From Hyphomicrobium sp. NDB2Meth4 (GTDB taxonomy: Bacteria; Pseudomonadota; Alphaproteobacteria; Rhizobiales; Hyphomicrobiaceae), in assembly GCF_900117445.1 (NCBI RefSeq), contig NZ_FPEJ01000005.1, positions 62,001-126,000 on the forward strand: 64,000 nucleotides of DNA. Direction: 5' to 3'. How positions within the stretch are numbered: position 1 is the first letter of the stretch; the number at the start of each line of letters is the position of its first letter. Under the pieces are notes generated by a model, which worked only from the letters and a program-made list of their open reading frames with translations, searched no databases and was not told where the DNA came from. Of the stretch, positions 1 through 8,688 are shown one piece after another. The position numbers were made by a program, and so were the translations under genes.

Positions 1-1
1 T

Positions 2-1780
2 GGGCCAGCGACTCCGTCATTGCCCGAGCGCGCTGCCGCGGTCGCGTGGGTTGCCCCGCTGCTAGCGCTGCCATCCGTGGTCGCGCTGATAGTGCTCTAT
101 GCGGGATTGGACGAACTCGGTCTGCTGTACTGGCAGGTGGAGCGCTTTGCCACGGCTGCACTGTTCCCGCTGTTCGTCATGATCGCGATCTTCGCGTTCG
201 CGCGTGCGCTGCTCCAGCCACGGCGCCCACGTTGGCGCATTTTCGACCTCGACGACACCGGTGCACGGCGCGTCTGTTACGCCGTCCAGGGGATCGCCGC
301 CGTCTATGCGCTCGACTACATGTTGCAGCGGCTCATCGGCATTCTTGCGCTGCCGCTCTCCACCAGCATCGTCGTCGCATTCATCGCCAGCATTCTTTAC
401 GCGCTGCTGCTGCTGTTCATCGCACGCACGCCCTTCACATCGCCCACCAACATCGTCAGCACGCCGGTTTCTCGCTGGTCCCCTGTCTGGCTCAAGTTCC
501 TGATCGTCGGCTTGGCAATCGCGCTCCTCGCCATGTCGATGCTGGGCTATGTCGCGCTCGGGCGCTTCTTCCTCACCCAGCTGCTGACGACGGGGGCCGG
601 CATCCTCGCCGTCGCCGTGCTCTATATCGGCATCGCCGCGCTGGTGCCCGGACAAGCTGGTCCTTCGACCGGAATGAGCGCCATCATCGAGGAACGATTC
701 AGCCTCGACGAGTTTGGACGCACACAGCTCGCCCGCGTCGAGCGGGTTCTATTGACGATTGCCCTGTTCGTCATTGCCCTGCCGCTGCTGCTGCTCTCGT
801 GGGGACTGTCGGTCACCGACATCACCAGCTGGGTGCGCGCAGTCCTGTTCGGGTTCGAGATCGGCGGAATACACATCTCACCCGCGCGCATCTTCGCCGC
901 GCTGGTGCTCTTCGTGCTGCTACTGGCAGTTACGCGATTTGTTCAGCGCTGGCTGGCGGCCGGCGCCCTCGCCCAGGGCCGCATCGAGTCGGGCCTTGCC
1001 AACTCCATCTACACCGGCGCCGGCTACATCGGATTTGCCGTCGCCACTCTGGCAGCCATCTCATACGCCGGCTTCGACATCACGAGCCTCGCCATCGTTG
1101 CTGGTGCTTTGTCGGTCGGTATCGGTTTCGGCCTTCAGTCTATCGTCAACAACTTCGTCTCTGGCCTGATCCTGCTCGTCGAGCGCCCAATCAAGGTGGG
1201 CGACCGCGTCACGGTCAATAACCAGGAAGGGTTCGTTCGTCGCATCTCGGTGCGCTCCACCGAGATCGAGACCTTCGATCGCGCCAGCCTGATCGTGCCC
1301 AATTCCGAGTTCATCACCACGACCGTGACGAACTGGACGCATCGCAACGCGCTTGGCCGCGCATTGGTGCGCGTGAGCGCCGGCTACAATTCCGATCCCG
1401 AACAGGTGATTGCAATTCTCCTCAAGGTGGCGTCCGAATGCCCGCTCGTGCAGAAGCACCCTCCGCCCTGGGCGGGCTTCGACAACTTCGGCGCGGATGG
1501 TCTCGACTTTATCGTCCTTGGCGTCGTCCCCGACGTCAACAAGGTCGGCGACGCGCGGTCTGATCTGCGCATCCGCATCTTCAAAGCGTTCAAGGCGGCC
1601 AATATCGAGATACCGTTCCCGCAGCGCGACATCCACGTGCACCACATGACGACCCTGGATGATTATCCCGATGTCTTCGCGCCGTCCGCAACTAAGCCTG
1701 AAAACGAGCAAGGCCGGCTGGAGCCCGCAGAGCAGCGGCAGCCGGGACCGAGCGTCGAGAAGCCAACGAGAGAAAGCTGA
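2..1780 (+). CDS. MscS-family mechanosensitive ion channel (5' partial)
   Basis: Membrane channel of the MscS superfamily that opens under membrane tension to release solutes. The frame is open back to the first base of the window. A TTG at 20 could serve as a start, but it lacks a Shine-Dalgarno site, so the gene probably begins upstream. Several hydrophobic segments come first. The pore helix and start of the beta domain follow at about 1090-1215, with the typical run GIGFGLQSIVNNFVSG, then ERPIKVGDRV. The C-terminal tail is Pro/Glu-rich. Length (over 586 residues) suits the larger MscS homologues with extra N-terminal helices. The family is clear; the exact subfamily and gating are not. 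Confidence 0.9.
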   Translation, partial: GPATPSLPERAAAVAWVAPLLALPSVVALIVLYAGLDELGLLYWQVERFATAALFPLFVMIAIFAFARALLQPRRPRWRIFDLDDTGARRVCYAVQGIAAVYALDYMLQRLIGILALPLSTSIVVAFIASILYALLLLFIARTPFTSPTNIVSTPVSRWSPVWLKFLIVGLAIALLAMSMLGYVALGRFFLTQLLTTGAGILAVAVLYIGIAALVPGQAGPSTGMSAIIEERFSLDEFGRTQLARVERVLLTIALFVIALPLLLLSWGLSVTDITSWVRAVLFGFEIGGIHISPARIFAALVLFVLLLAVTRFVQRWLAAGALAQGRIESGLANSIYTGAGYIGFAVATLAAISYAGFDITSLAIVAGALSVGIGFGLQSIVNNFVSGLILLVERPIKVGDRVTVNNQEGFVRRISVRSTEIETFDRASLIVPNSEFITTTVTNWTHRNALGRALVRVSAGYNSDPEQVIAILLKVASECPLVQKHPPPWAGFDNFGADGLDFIVLGVVPDVNKVGDARSDLRIRIFKAFKAANIEIPFPQRDIHVHHMTTLDDYPDVFAPSATKPENEQGRLEPAEQRQPGPSVEKPTRES

Positions 1781-1909
1781 GGTAGGGGCGCGCGAAGCAG
1801 CGCAACGGGCGAGCGCGCAAAGCTGGCATTGATTGCCCCGCACGCTCCCCGCGCGAGGCCTTCACCGGTCACAAGCAAGGATGAAAGGGCGCCACCGCGG
1901 CCCTCGACC

Positions 1910-2542
1910 TCAGTCCTCGCGGTAGACCCGCTCGCGCCGCTCATGGCGCTCTTGTGCTTCGACAGACAGTGTCGCGATCGGACGCGCATCGAGCCGCTTG
2001 AGGCCGATCGGTTCGCCCGTCTCCTCACAGTACCCGTAGGAGCCGTCCTCGATCCGCGCCAGCGCCGCATCGATCTTCGCGACCAGCTTGCGCTGGCGGT
2101 CACGTTCGCGAAGCTCGAGCGCCCGGTCGGTCTCGGATGTCGCGCGGTCCGCAAGATCGGCGTGCTGAGTCGATTCCTCATGCAGCCCAGCAAGCGTTTC
2201 GCGGGCCTGCCGGATGATCTCATCCTTCCAGGCGAGCAGCTTGTTGCGGAAATAGATCCGCTGCCGCTCGTTCATGAATGGCTCGTCCTCGGATGGACGG
2301 TAGTCAGGTGGCAGCACAATCGACGAAGACTTGGCGCGTGCCGTCATCTTTTTCCCCGCAACCTTCTGCTTCTCGATACCCTGTCTCTCGACAGTCTTTT
2401 TGTCACTCGCCCCGGAATTCGCAGCAGCTCTTGTCTTGGGGGGCTTGCCGGCAATGCTTTTCCCTGCCGCACGCACCGATGCAGCGCGGCTCACCGAGGA
2501 AGCTTTCGCCTTTACAGGCGTCTTGGCGCTTCGCTTGCTCAT
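1910..2542 (-). CDS. dksA: DksA/TraR-family RNA polymerase-binding regulator
   Basis: Likely DksA, which binds the RNA polymerase secondary channel and works with ppGpp in the stringent response. The ATG at 2542 is preceded by GGAGGC at good spacing; an in-frame start 14 codons upstream has no such site. That gives 210 residues: a Lys/Ala-rich basic N-terminal extension, a coiled-coil middle with the family sequence FRNKLLAWKDEIIRQ, and a C-terminal zinc-finger-like block. Only one cysteine (YGYCEETGEPIGLKRLDARP) of the four zinc ligands of E. coli DksA remains; the others are Thr, Ser and Ala. Such cysteine-poor DksA proteins are common in alphaproteobacteria. Confidence 0.9.
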   Translation of the reverse strand: MSKRSAKTPVKAKASSVSRAASVRAAGKSIAGKPPKTRAAANSGASDKKTVERQGIEKQKVAGKKMTARAKSSSIVLPPDYRPSEDEPFMNERQRIYFRNKLLAWKDEIIRQARETLAGLHEESTQHADLADRATSETDRALELRERDRQRKLVAKIDAALARIEDGSYGYCEETGEPIGLKRLDARPIATLSVEAQERHERRERVYRED

Positions 2543-2863
2543 CCGTGCCTCCACGAGGCTTGAAGAGAACGGCCGGCCCCTCAACCGGCGGTAACAAGCT
2601 GCTTTAAGCGCCTCCTATTGGCGGCAGGAACGACGTATGTCAAGGCGTTCCGAGAACAGACTTAAGTTGCGGCAGTGGAATGAAAAAGGCAGCGCCTGCG
2701 AATCGGTCGGCAAGGTAGGCATCCGCCTGCAAACCAGGCACGGTGAAGCGTTGCGGCATCACCGCACCCCGCCCGACCTTGCCGCCCGCTTGCCCGGAAC
2801 ACTAATGTCGACAAAGCCCTGAGGCCGGCCGGGCCTCCGATCACAAAGGATCCTCCCCCGCCG
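2543..2863. other. Divergent intergenic region, no gene found
   Basis: About 320 bases separate the start of dksA from the start of the MoxR gene. Short open frames on both strands lack ribosome sites and family features. The region must carry the promoters of both divergent genes, but I could not assign convincing -35/-10 elements. Confidence 0.5.
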
Positions 2864-3709
<846 letters not shown>

Positions 3710-3723
3710 GTCCGCGCGGCCTC

Positions 3724-4311
3724 TCAGGCGCAGAGCGGAATGAGCGCGGCTATGTCACGCTTGCTGTCCAGGGTGTGCAAATCGACGTCGGCCGTCAGTG
3801 GAACGTACGTCCCCGTTTCGCTGGTGCGCAAATACGTCGAAAACAGCAGCGATCCCCGCGGTAGCGGTCCCGTACGGCAGGCCTCGGGAATAATCGCGAT
3901 ACTCAGTGTACCGCTCGCCCCCTGCTGCTTCTTCTGCAAGAGCGTCGAGCGAAATGCTTCCAGCCGCGGAACATCCTTGTCAAGGATGCGATACGCATAG
4001 ACCGACGTCCCGAGATCGATCGCATAATCGAGTGCGCGCAACTCGTCCCGGTCCGTCACCTCGACGAGAGCGAAGTCCTCCGCCACTTCGGGTGCATCGC
4101 CCGCCTTCACGGCGATCCTCAAATGCATTCCCCCTGCGCGCGGCTTGATCATTCGCGGCAGCTTTATCGCGGCCCGTATCTTCCCTGGGTCGGTGGTCTC
4201 AAAATCGATCTTCCAAAGCGAGTACAGTGAGGTGATGGGAACGTGCCCGCACGCCGAAAGCCCCACACCCAAAATCGCCGTCAAGAATGCCACCCGCATC
4301 TTACAAGCCAT
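3724..4311 (-). CDS. Putative lipoprotein of unknown function
   Basis: Exported protein of 195 residues with a short signal peptide ending in a lipobox (LSAC, Cys near residue 21), so probably anchored in the outer or inner membrane. No family recognised. The mature part has no repeats and ends in a cysteine two residues from the C-terminus. AAGGA lies about 11 bases before the chosen ATG; an ATG four codons later is the alternative. It is divergent from the DUF2975/HTH pair and shares with it a 69-base intergenic region that is almost filled by a 37-base palindrome, which suggests common regulation. Confidence 0.75.
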   Translation of the reverse strand: MACKMRVAFLTAILGVGLSACGHVPITSLYSLWKIDFETTDPGKIRAAIKLPRMIKPRAGGMHLRIAVKAGDAPEVAEDFALVEVTDRDELRALDYAIDLGTSVYAYRILDKDVPRLEAFRSTLLQKKQQGASGTLSIAIIPEACRTGPLPRGSLLFSTYLRTSETGTYVPLTADVDLHTLDSKRDIAALIPLCA

Positions 4312-4328
4312 AATTGCCCCATCCTTTA

Positions 4329-4365
4329 CGATGATTTATTATCGTGTTACGATAATTAATCATCG
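4329..4365. promoter_or_regulatory. 37-bp near-perfect palindrome, candidate operator
   Basis: The outer arms CGATGATT (4329-4336) and AATCATCG (4358-4365) and the inner arms ATTATCGT (4338-4345) and ACGATAAT (4349-4356) are fully complementary about the centre at 4347; only the 4337/4357 pair is mismatched. The stretch is strikingly AT-rich in a GC-rich region. It lies between two divergent start codons, with an HTH regulator as second gene of the rightward operon. This arrangement fits an operator for a dimeric or tetrameric DNA-binding protein. Which protein binds is inference. Confidence 0.7.
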
Positions 4366-4386
4366 CAATCAAGTTAGGACATGCCC

Positions 4387-4938
4387 ATGTTGAAACCCGC
4401 TAATCCCACGCGAGCTACCCTCGTCCGCCTGTCTCGAACCATGGCTCGACTGACGTCGGCCGGTATGGTGGCCATGGTCGCGTTGATGGGATCTGCCTTC
4501 CTCGTCCCGACCTGGACACGCGATATGCTGCTGACGCGTATGGGTCAGGCCGGCTCCAATCTTCCGCTCGGCCACGATCAAGTGCTGGCCGCTGCAGCGA
4601 TAACGGCCGTGCCATTCAGCGTGATGCTGTGGGGACTGTGGAACGCCCGCGCGATGTTCAAAGACTTCGCTCGCGGACATGCATTCAGCAGCGCTGCAGC
4701 CCTCCACTTGCACCGGTTCGGAGTTGCGGTCCTGGCGCAGGCGCCGCTCGGCCCGCTCACCGCCACGGCACTTGCGCTTGCGCTCTCCCTCGCCAATCCG
4801 CCCGGCCAACGCATCCTGCTGCTCACGCTCTCGAGCAACGACTACGTCGCGCTGGTGGTTGGCGGCGTGCTGGTTGCTCTCGCATCCGTGATGCGCGAAG
4901 CTGCACGTCTAGCGGAAGAAAATGCCAGCTTCGTCTGA
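4387..4938 (+). CDS. DUF2975-type membrane protein
   Basis: Predicted inner-membrane protein with about four hydrophobic segments (around residues 20-42, 65-85, 110-135 and 150-170). Its layout and its HTH partner match DUF2975 proteins, which are typically encoded with a small YozG-like HTH regulator; their biochemical role is not established. I chose the ATG at 4387 because AGGA lies seven bases ahead of it; for the ATG at 4381 the same site would be almost in contact with the start codon. The 3' end overlaps the next gene by 17 bases, indicating translational coupling. Confidence 0.75.
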   Translation: MLKPANPTRATLVRLSRTMARLTSAGMVAMVALMGSAFLVPTWTRDMLLTRMGQAGSNLPLGHDQVLAAAAITAVPFSVMLWGLWNARAMFKDFARGHAFSSAAALHLHRFGVAVLAQAPLGPLTATALALALSLANPPGQRILLLTLSSNDYVALVVGGVLVALASVMREAARLAEENASFV

Positions 4939-5158
4939 GGGCGCCGTGACAATCGTGGTCAATCTCGACGTGATGCTGGCGCGTCGCAAGATGCGCTCCA
5001 AGGAACTTGCCGAGCGCATAGGCATCACCGAGCAGAACGTCTCGCTGTTGAAGTCTGGCAAGGTCAAAGGCATACGCTTCGACACGCTGGAGCGCATCTG
5101 TGCCGTGCTCGACTGCCAGCCCGGCGACATCCTGGAGTATCGGCTAGAGCTTTCATGA
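4922..5158 (+). CDS. YozG-like Cro/C1 (XRE) family transcriptional regulator
   Basis: Small DNA-binding protein of 78 residues, nearly all helix-turn-helix: an N-terminal IVVNLDVMLARRKM leads into KELAERIGITEQNVSLLKSGKVKGIRFDTL and ends CAVLDCQPGDILEY, the hallmark of the YozG/HTH_26 group. GGAAG just before the ATG supports the start inside the upstream frame. It is coupled to the DUF2975 gene by a 17-base overlap. The palindrome at 4329-4365 is the obvious candidate for autoregulation, although that is not shown. Confidence 0.9.
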   Translation: MPASSEGAVTIVVNLDVMLARRKMRSKELAERIGITEQNVSLLKSGKVKGIRFDTLERICAVLDCQPGDILEYRLELS

Positions 5159-5225
5159 CACGGCAACAAAATTCGGGCACGGGGGTCATGAGCAATGCAT
5201 GGGCCGCCGCAGCGGAGAGTAACCG

Positions 5226-6104
5226 ATGACCGAGGCCCAGATAGGCGACCAGACAGGCCGCCAGACCGGCAAGACGTATACGATCTCGGATACCGCCAAC
5301 TGGGTCGCCTTTCACCGCGCTGTGGAATCGGCCCGTCCCGATGCCGTCTTTCGCGATCCCCTGGCCGAACGCCTGGCCGGCGTCACCGGACCTGAGATCG
5401 TTGCGCGTGCGCCCAAGGCCATGCGCAATGGCTGGCCCATCATCGCCCGCACCGTCAGCATCGACGAGATCATCGCCACCGCTATCGCCGAAGGCTGCGA
5501 CTGCGTCATCAACCTCGCTGCTGGGCTCGACACCCGCCCCTACCGGCTCGACCTGCCCAAAACGCTGACGTGGATCGAGGCAGACCTCCCGGGCCTCGTC
5601 GACGAGAAGAACCGGCTGCTGGCCAACGAAACGCCGCGCTGCCAGCTGGAACGCGTCAAGGTCGACCTCGCCGACAACGCCGCACGCGCCGCCTTCCTCG
5701 ATGGCGTGACCGCAGGGCGCCAGCGCGTCCTCGTCCTCAGCGAAGGGTTGCTGATGTACCTCGACGACGCGCTGGTGCGCAGCCTCTCGGACGATCTAAA
5801 GCGCGCGGGCGTCAAGTGGTGGGTGTCCGATCAGATCAGCCCCGCCGTGCGAGAGATGTTCATGAGCAACATGCAGGACATCCTCGCGAGCGCGCCCATG
5901 CACTTTGCGCCTGAGAACGGCGTCGCCTTCTATGAAGCTCTCGGCTGGCGCGTGCGCGAGGTCCTCTCCAGCGCCGAGGTGGCATTGCGCCTCAAACGCC
6001 TCTCCTGGCTGATGACGTTGCTCATGCGACTGCCCCTACCGCAGCCCAACCCGCGCAAGCTCGGCACGGCTCGCTGGGGCGCCGTCGTATGGCTCGAGCG
6101 CTAA
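5226..6104 (+). CDS. Class I SAM-dependent methyltransferase, leucine carboxyl methyltransferase (LCM) family
   Basis: Predicted SAM-dependent methyltransferase of the LCM/PPM1 group (292 residues). The SAM-binding region contains NLAAGLDTRPYRLDLP, the family signature, followed by WIEADLPGLVDEK, an acidic motif near the adenosine pocket, and LVLSEGLLMYL. In bacteria these enzymes usually methylate small molecules and substrates are rarely known, so the target here cannot be named. GGAGAG sits a few bases before the ATG. The gene follows the HTH gene after 67 bases and could be co-transcribed with it. Confidence 0.85.
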   Translation: MTEAQIGDQTGRQTGKTYTISDTANWVAFHRAVESARPDAVFRDPLAERLAGVTGPEIVARAPKAMRNGWPIIARTVSIDEIIATAIAEGCDCVINLAAGLDTRPYRLDLPKTLTWIEADLPGLVDEKNRLLANETPRCQLERVKVDLADNAARAAFLDGVTAGRQRVLVLSEGLLMYLDDALVRSLSDDLKRAGVKWWVSDQISPAVREMFMSNMQDILASAPMHFAPENGVAFYEALGWRVREVLSSAEVALRLKRLSWLMTLLMRLPLPQPNPRKLGTARWGAVVWLER

Positions 6105-6222
6105 GCTCCGCACCCGCAGCAATCCGTTACCATCCGTGAACATCGGCGCCATCCGGCCGCCGCAATGGATCAGCGAGATCCTCCCCGTCATCTGGGCCGG
6201 CACGGCCTAACGGGGAGACGAC

Positions 6223-6927
6223 ATGCCAACCACCAGCGGGCCACACCCGGGGGACGAGCGCGCGCTCGCAAGCCTCACCGCCGCCATCGGCTACGGCGGC
6301 ATTCAGGCGACAGTCCTGTCTGCCCTGGCCCTCGTGATCTCGGGCTTCTCGCTTTACGAATCGAGCTTCAAGACCGCTGAGATCGAGGTCTACGTCCCAC
6401 CCGTCGTTCAGTATGCGCGCGACGGCGGCGGCGACACCGAGGTCTTCGTCGTGCCGGTGACCATCACCAATTCGGGCGCCCGCACCGGCACCGTCCTCTC
6501 GATGGAGCTGAACGTCGAGGACCTGAAATCCCACAAGACGAAACGCTATTACAGCGCCTTCCTGGGAGAGCATCAGGTCGACGCCGACGCCCCCAACCGC
6601 TCATTCGCCCCGCTGTCGATCCCCGGCCACGGCACTTTCACCGATACCGTTCGCTTCTATCCCGTCGGCAACCCGTTCCCGAAGATCGCCGAGGAAGCCG
6701 GAGACTATAAATTCTCGCTCAGCCTCGTCACTGCGGCGCCGCCACGGCCCGACCTCGTCGAGCGTCTTTTTGCCAGCAAGGTCGAGCCCGTCGTCTTCGA
6801 GCGCACGCTGCCATGGCTCTCCGAGCAGCAGCTCGACCAGCGTCGCATCACCATTTCGATGCCGGAAAAGGGCTGGACCGCGATGCCGGCCGCTCCAGCG
6901 CCTCTGGCAACAGGCTCGCCGCAATGA
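6223..6927 (+). CDS. Hypothetical single-pass membrane protein
   Basis: Unrecognised 234-residue protein. One hydrophobic helix (about residues 26-45, starting GGIQATVLSALALVISG) is followed by a mostly beta-predicted domain with alternating polar/hydrophobic stretches (VFVVPVTITNSGARTGTVLSMELNV), which resembles an Ig-like or Transthyretin-like fold outside the membrane. GGGGAG lies just before the ATG. Neighbours give no functional hint. Topology is inferred from sequence only. Confidence 0.7.
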   Translation: MPTTSGPHPGDERALASLTAAIGYGGIQATVLSALALVISGFSLYESSFKTAEIEVYVPPVVQYARDGGGDTEVFVVPVTITNSGARTGTVLSMELNVEDLKSHKTKRYYSAFLGEHQVDADAPNRSFAPLSIPGHGTFTDTVRFYPVGNPFPKIAEEAGDYKFSLSLVTAAPPRPDLVERLFASKVEPVVFERTLPWLSEQQLDQRRITISMPEKGWTAMPAAPAPLATGSPQ

Positions 6928-7043
6928 GGATTGCGCAGCCGACACAAAATATGAATGCCACCTGACAGCAAGCTTCAGCTTCCGTTCAAAGGTCACGCGC
7001 TAAACTGTACCTAACAATCACGTAATCCGTGTGGAGGGATTTC

Positions 7044-7130
7044 ATGGCCGAGTTCATCCGCAGCAGCCTGATCATTCTCATGGGCACCGTCGTCATGGCG
7101 GCCGCCGTGCTCGTCGTCTTCTACGGCTGA
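7044..7130 (+). CDS. 28-residue single-TM membrane peptide
   Basis: Small open frame encoding MAEFIRSSLIILMGTVVM and ten further residues ending FYG. It has a strong GGAGGG ribosome site five bases before the ATG and is almost entirely one hydrophobic helix with a charged N-terminus (Glu3, Arg6). A hairpin lies about 50 bases after the stop. The site strength and hydrophobic design argue for a real product. It stands just before ycjX/ycjF, but whether it belongs to that envelope-stress group is unknown. Confidence 0.6.
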   Translation: MAEFIRSSLIILMGTVVMAAAVLVVFYG

Positions 7131-7179
7131 CGCGCGATACGCGCGGCTGGCTTGCCGCCACCGCTGCTTCGCACTAGCT

Positions 7180-7204
7180 AAGGGGACCGCGAGAGGTCCC
7201 CTTT
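7180..7204 (+). terminator. Hairpin at the 5' edge of ycjX
   Basis: Arms AAGGGGACC (7180-7188) and GGTCCCCTT (7195-7203) pair perfectly around a six-base loop and are followed by a very short T run. It may end transcription of the 28-residue peptide gene. The 3' arm also contains the GAGG-like ribosome site and overlaps the TTG start of the ycjX frame, so it could instead gate translation. Confidence 0.5.
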
Positions 7205-8672
7205 GTCCGTAACATCGCCGCCACCCGCCCTGGACGATCCAACGCGCCAGCCCTGGCACCGCGCCGGCGCCCTGCTGAGCGACATGATGACTCCGACGCT
7301 GCGGCTCGGCGTCACCGGGTTGTCCCGCGCCGGCAAGACCATCTTCATCACCGCGCTGATCCGCAATCTGGTCTCAGGTGGCCGCCTGCCCTTCTTCCTT
7401 CCCGAGGCCGAGGGCCGCATCGAGCGCGCTTACCTCGAGCCGCAGCCGGACGATCAGGTACCCCGCTTCGACTACGAGGGGCACCTGGAAGATCTCGCCC
7501 GCGACCCGCCCGACTGGCCCGAAAGCACCCGCCGGCTCAGCCAGGTCCGCATCACCATCGAATATCGCTCGGCAAGTGCGCTGCGGCGCGCCCTCGGTGT
7601 CTCCCGCCTCAACCTCGATGTGGTGGATTACCCAGGCGAATGGCTGATCGACCTGCCGCTGTTGGAGATCACCTACGAGCAGTGGTGCGCCGAGGCGGTT
7701 GAGCAAGCCCTCGCCCCGCGCCGCCAGGCGCACTCCAAAGCCTGGCGAGAGTTCCTCGCCACCGTCGATCCCAATGCCCCGAAGGACGAGAAGATCGCCC
7801 AGCGCGGCGCCCAGCTCTTTGCCGAATACCTGAAAGCCGCCCGCGCCGACGACCACGTTCTGCACACCACCGGCCCCGGCCGCTTCCTGTTGCCCGGCGA
7901 TCTCGAAGGCTCGCCGCTGCTCACGTTCTGCCCGCTGCTCCTCGGCGAAAAGCCGAGTTACGGCCGCAACTCGCTCGCGGCGATGATGGCGCGCCGCTTC
8001 GAGAGCTATAAGACCCACGTCGTAAAGCCCTTCTTCCGCGATCATTTCAGCCGGCTGGATCGCCAGATCGTGCTCGTCGACGTGCTCGGCCCGCTGAACG
8101 AGGGCGGCGACGCCGTCGTCGATCTCCAGCGCGCCCTCAATGCCATCCTGCGCGTTTTCCGCATTGGCTCGGGCAACTGGCTTACAGCCCTCTTCCCCCG
8201 CCGTATCGACAAGCTGCTGTTCGCCGCCACCAAGGCCGACCACATCAATTCATCGAGCCACGACCGGCTGGAAGCGATCCTGCGCGTCATCATTGATCGC
8301 GCTATGGGCCGCGCCGAGGACACCGGCGCCGATGTCGGCGTCCAGGCCCTCGCCGCCCTGCGCGCCACCAGGGAGACCGACGCCAAGGTCGGCAACGAGT
8401 GGCTGCCCTGCATTGTCGGCGTGCCAATGCCGGGCGAGCGCATCGGCGACAGGGTGTTCGACGGCAAGACCGAAGCTGCTGTGTTTCCAGGTGACCTGCA
8501 GGCAAATCCACGCAACGCTCTGAAGCCCGGGGCAGCGCCGGCCGGGTTGCATTTCGTCCGCTTCCGTCCGCCCCGGCTCATGCCTCCGGGCATCGACGGA
8601 GAGTCCCCACCCCTGCCGCACATCCGGCTCGACCGCGCCCTCAATTTCCTGCTCTCGGATTGGCTCGCGTGA
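7203..8672 (+). CDS. ycjX: YcjX-like P-loop protein (DUF463)
   Basis: P-loop NTPase-like protein of the YcjX family, associated with the phage-shock/envelope-stress response in E. coli. Walker A GLSRAGKT is at residues 39-46 and the family sequence LRLGVTGLSRAGKTIFITAL is intact. Length 489 fits. The start is uncertain: TTG at 7203 lies within a hairpin, and the next in-frame ATG is 27 codons later, close to the P-loop; family N-termini favour the longer form. It is followed after 16 bases by ycjF, the conserved partner. No pspA is present in the window. Confidence 0.88.
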   Translation: MSVTSPPPALDDPTRQPWHRAGALLSDMMTPTLRLGVTGLSRAGKTIFITALIRNLVSGGRLPFFLPEAEGRIERAYLEPQPDDQVPRFDYEGHLEDLARDPPDWPESTRRLSQVRITIEYRSASALRRALGVSRLNLDVVDYPGEWLIDLPLLEITYEQWCAEAVEQALAPRRQAHSKAWREFLATVDPNAPKDEKIAQRGAQLFAEYLKAARADDHVLHTTGPGRFLLPGDLEGSPLLTFCPLLLGEKPSYGRNSLAAMMARRFESYKTHVVKPFFRDHFSRLDRQIVLVDVLGPLNEGGDAVVDLQRALNAILRVFRIGSGNWLTALFPRRIDKLLFAATKADHINSSSHDRLEAILRVIIDRAMGRAEDTGADVGVQALAALRATRETDAKVGNEWLPCIVGVPMPGERIGDRVFDGKTEAAVFPGDLQANPRNALKPGAAPAGLHFVRFRPPRLMPPGIDGESPPLPHIRLDRALNFLLSDWLA

Positions 8673-8688
8673 TGATCGGGAAATTCGC

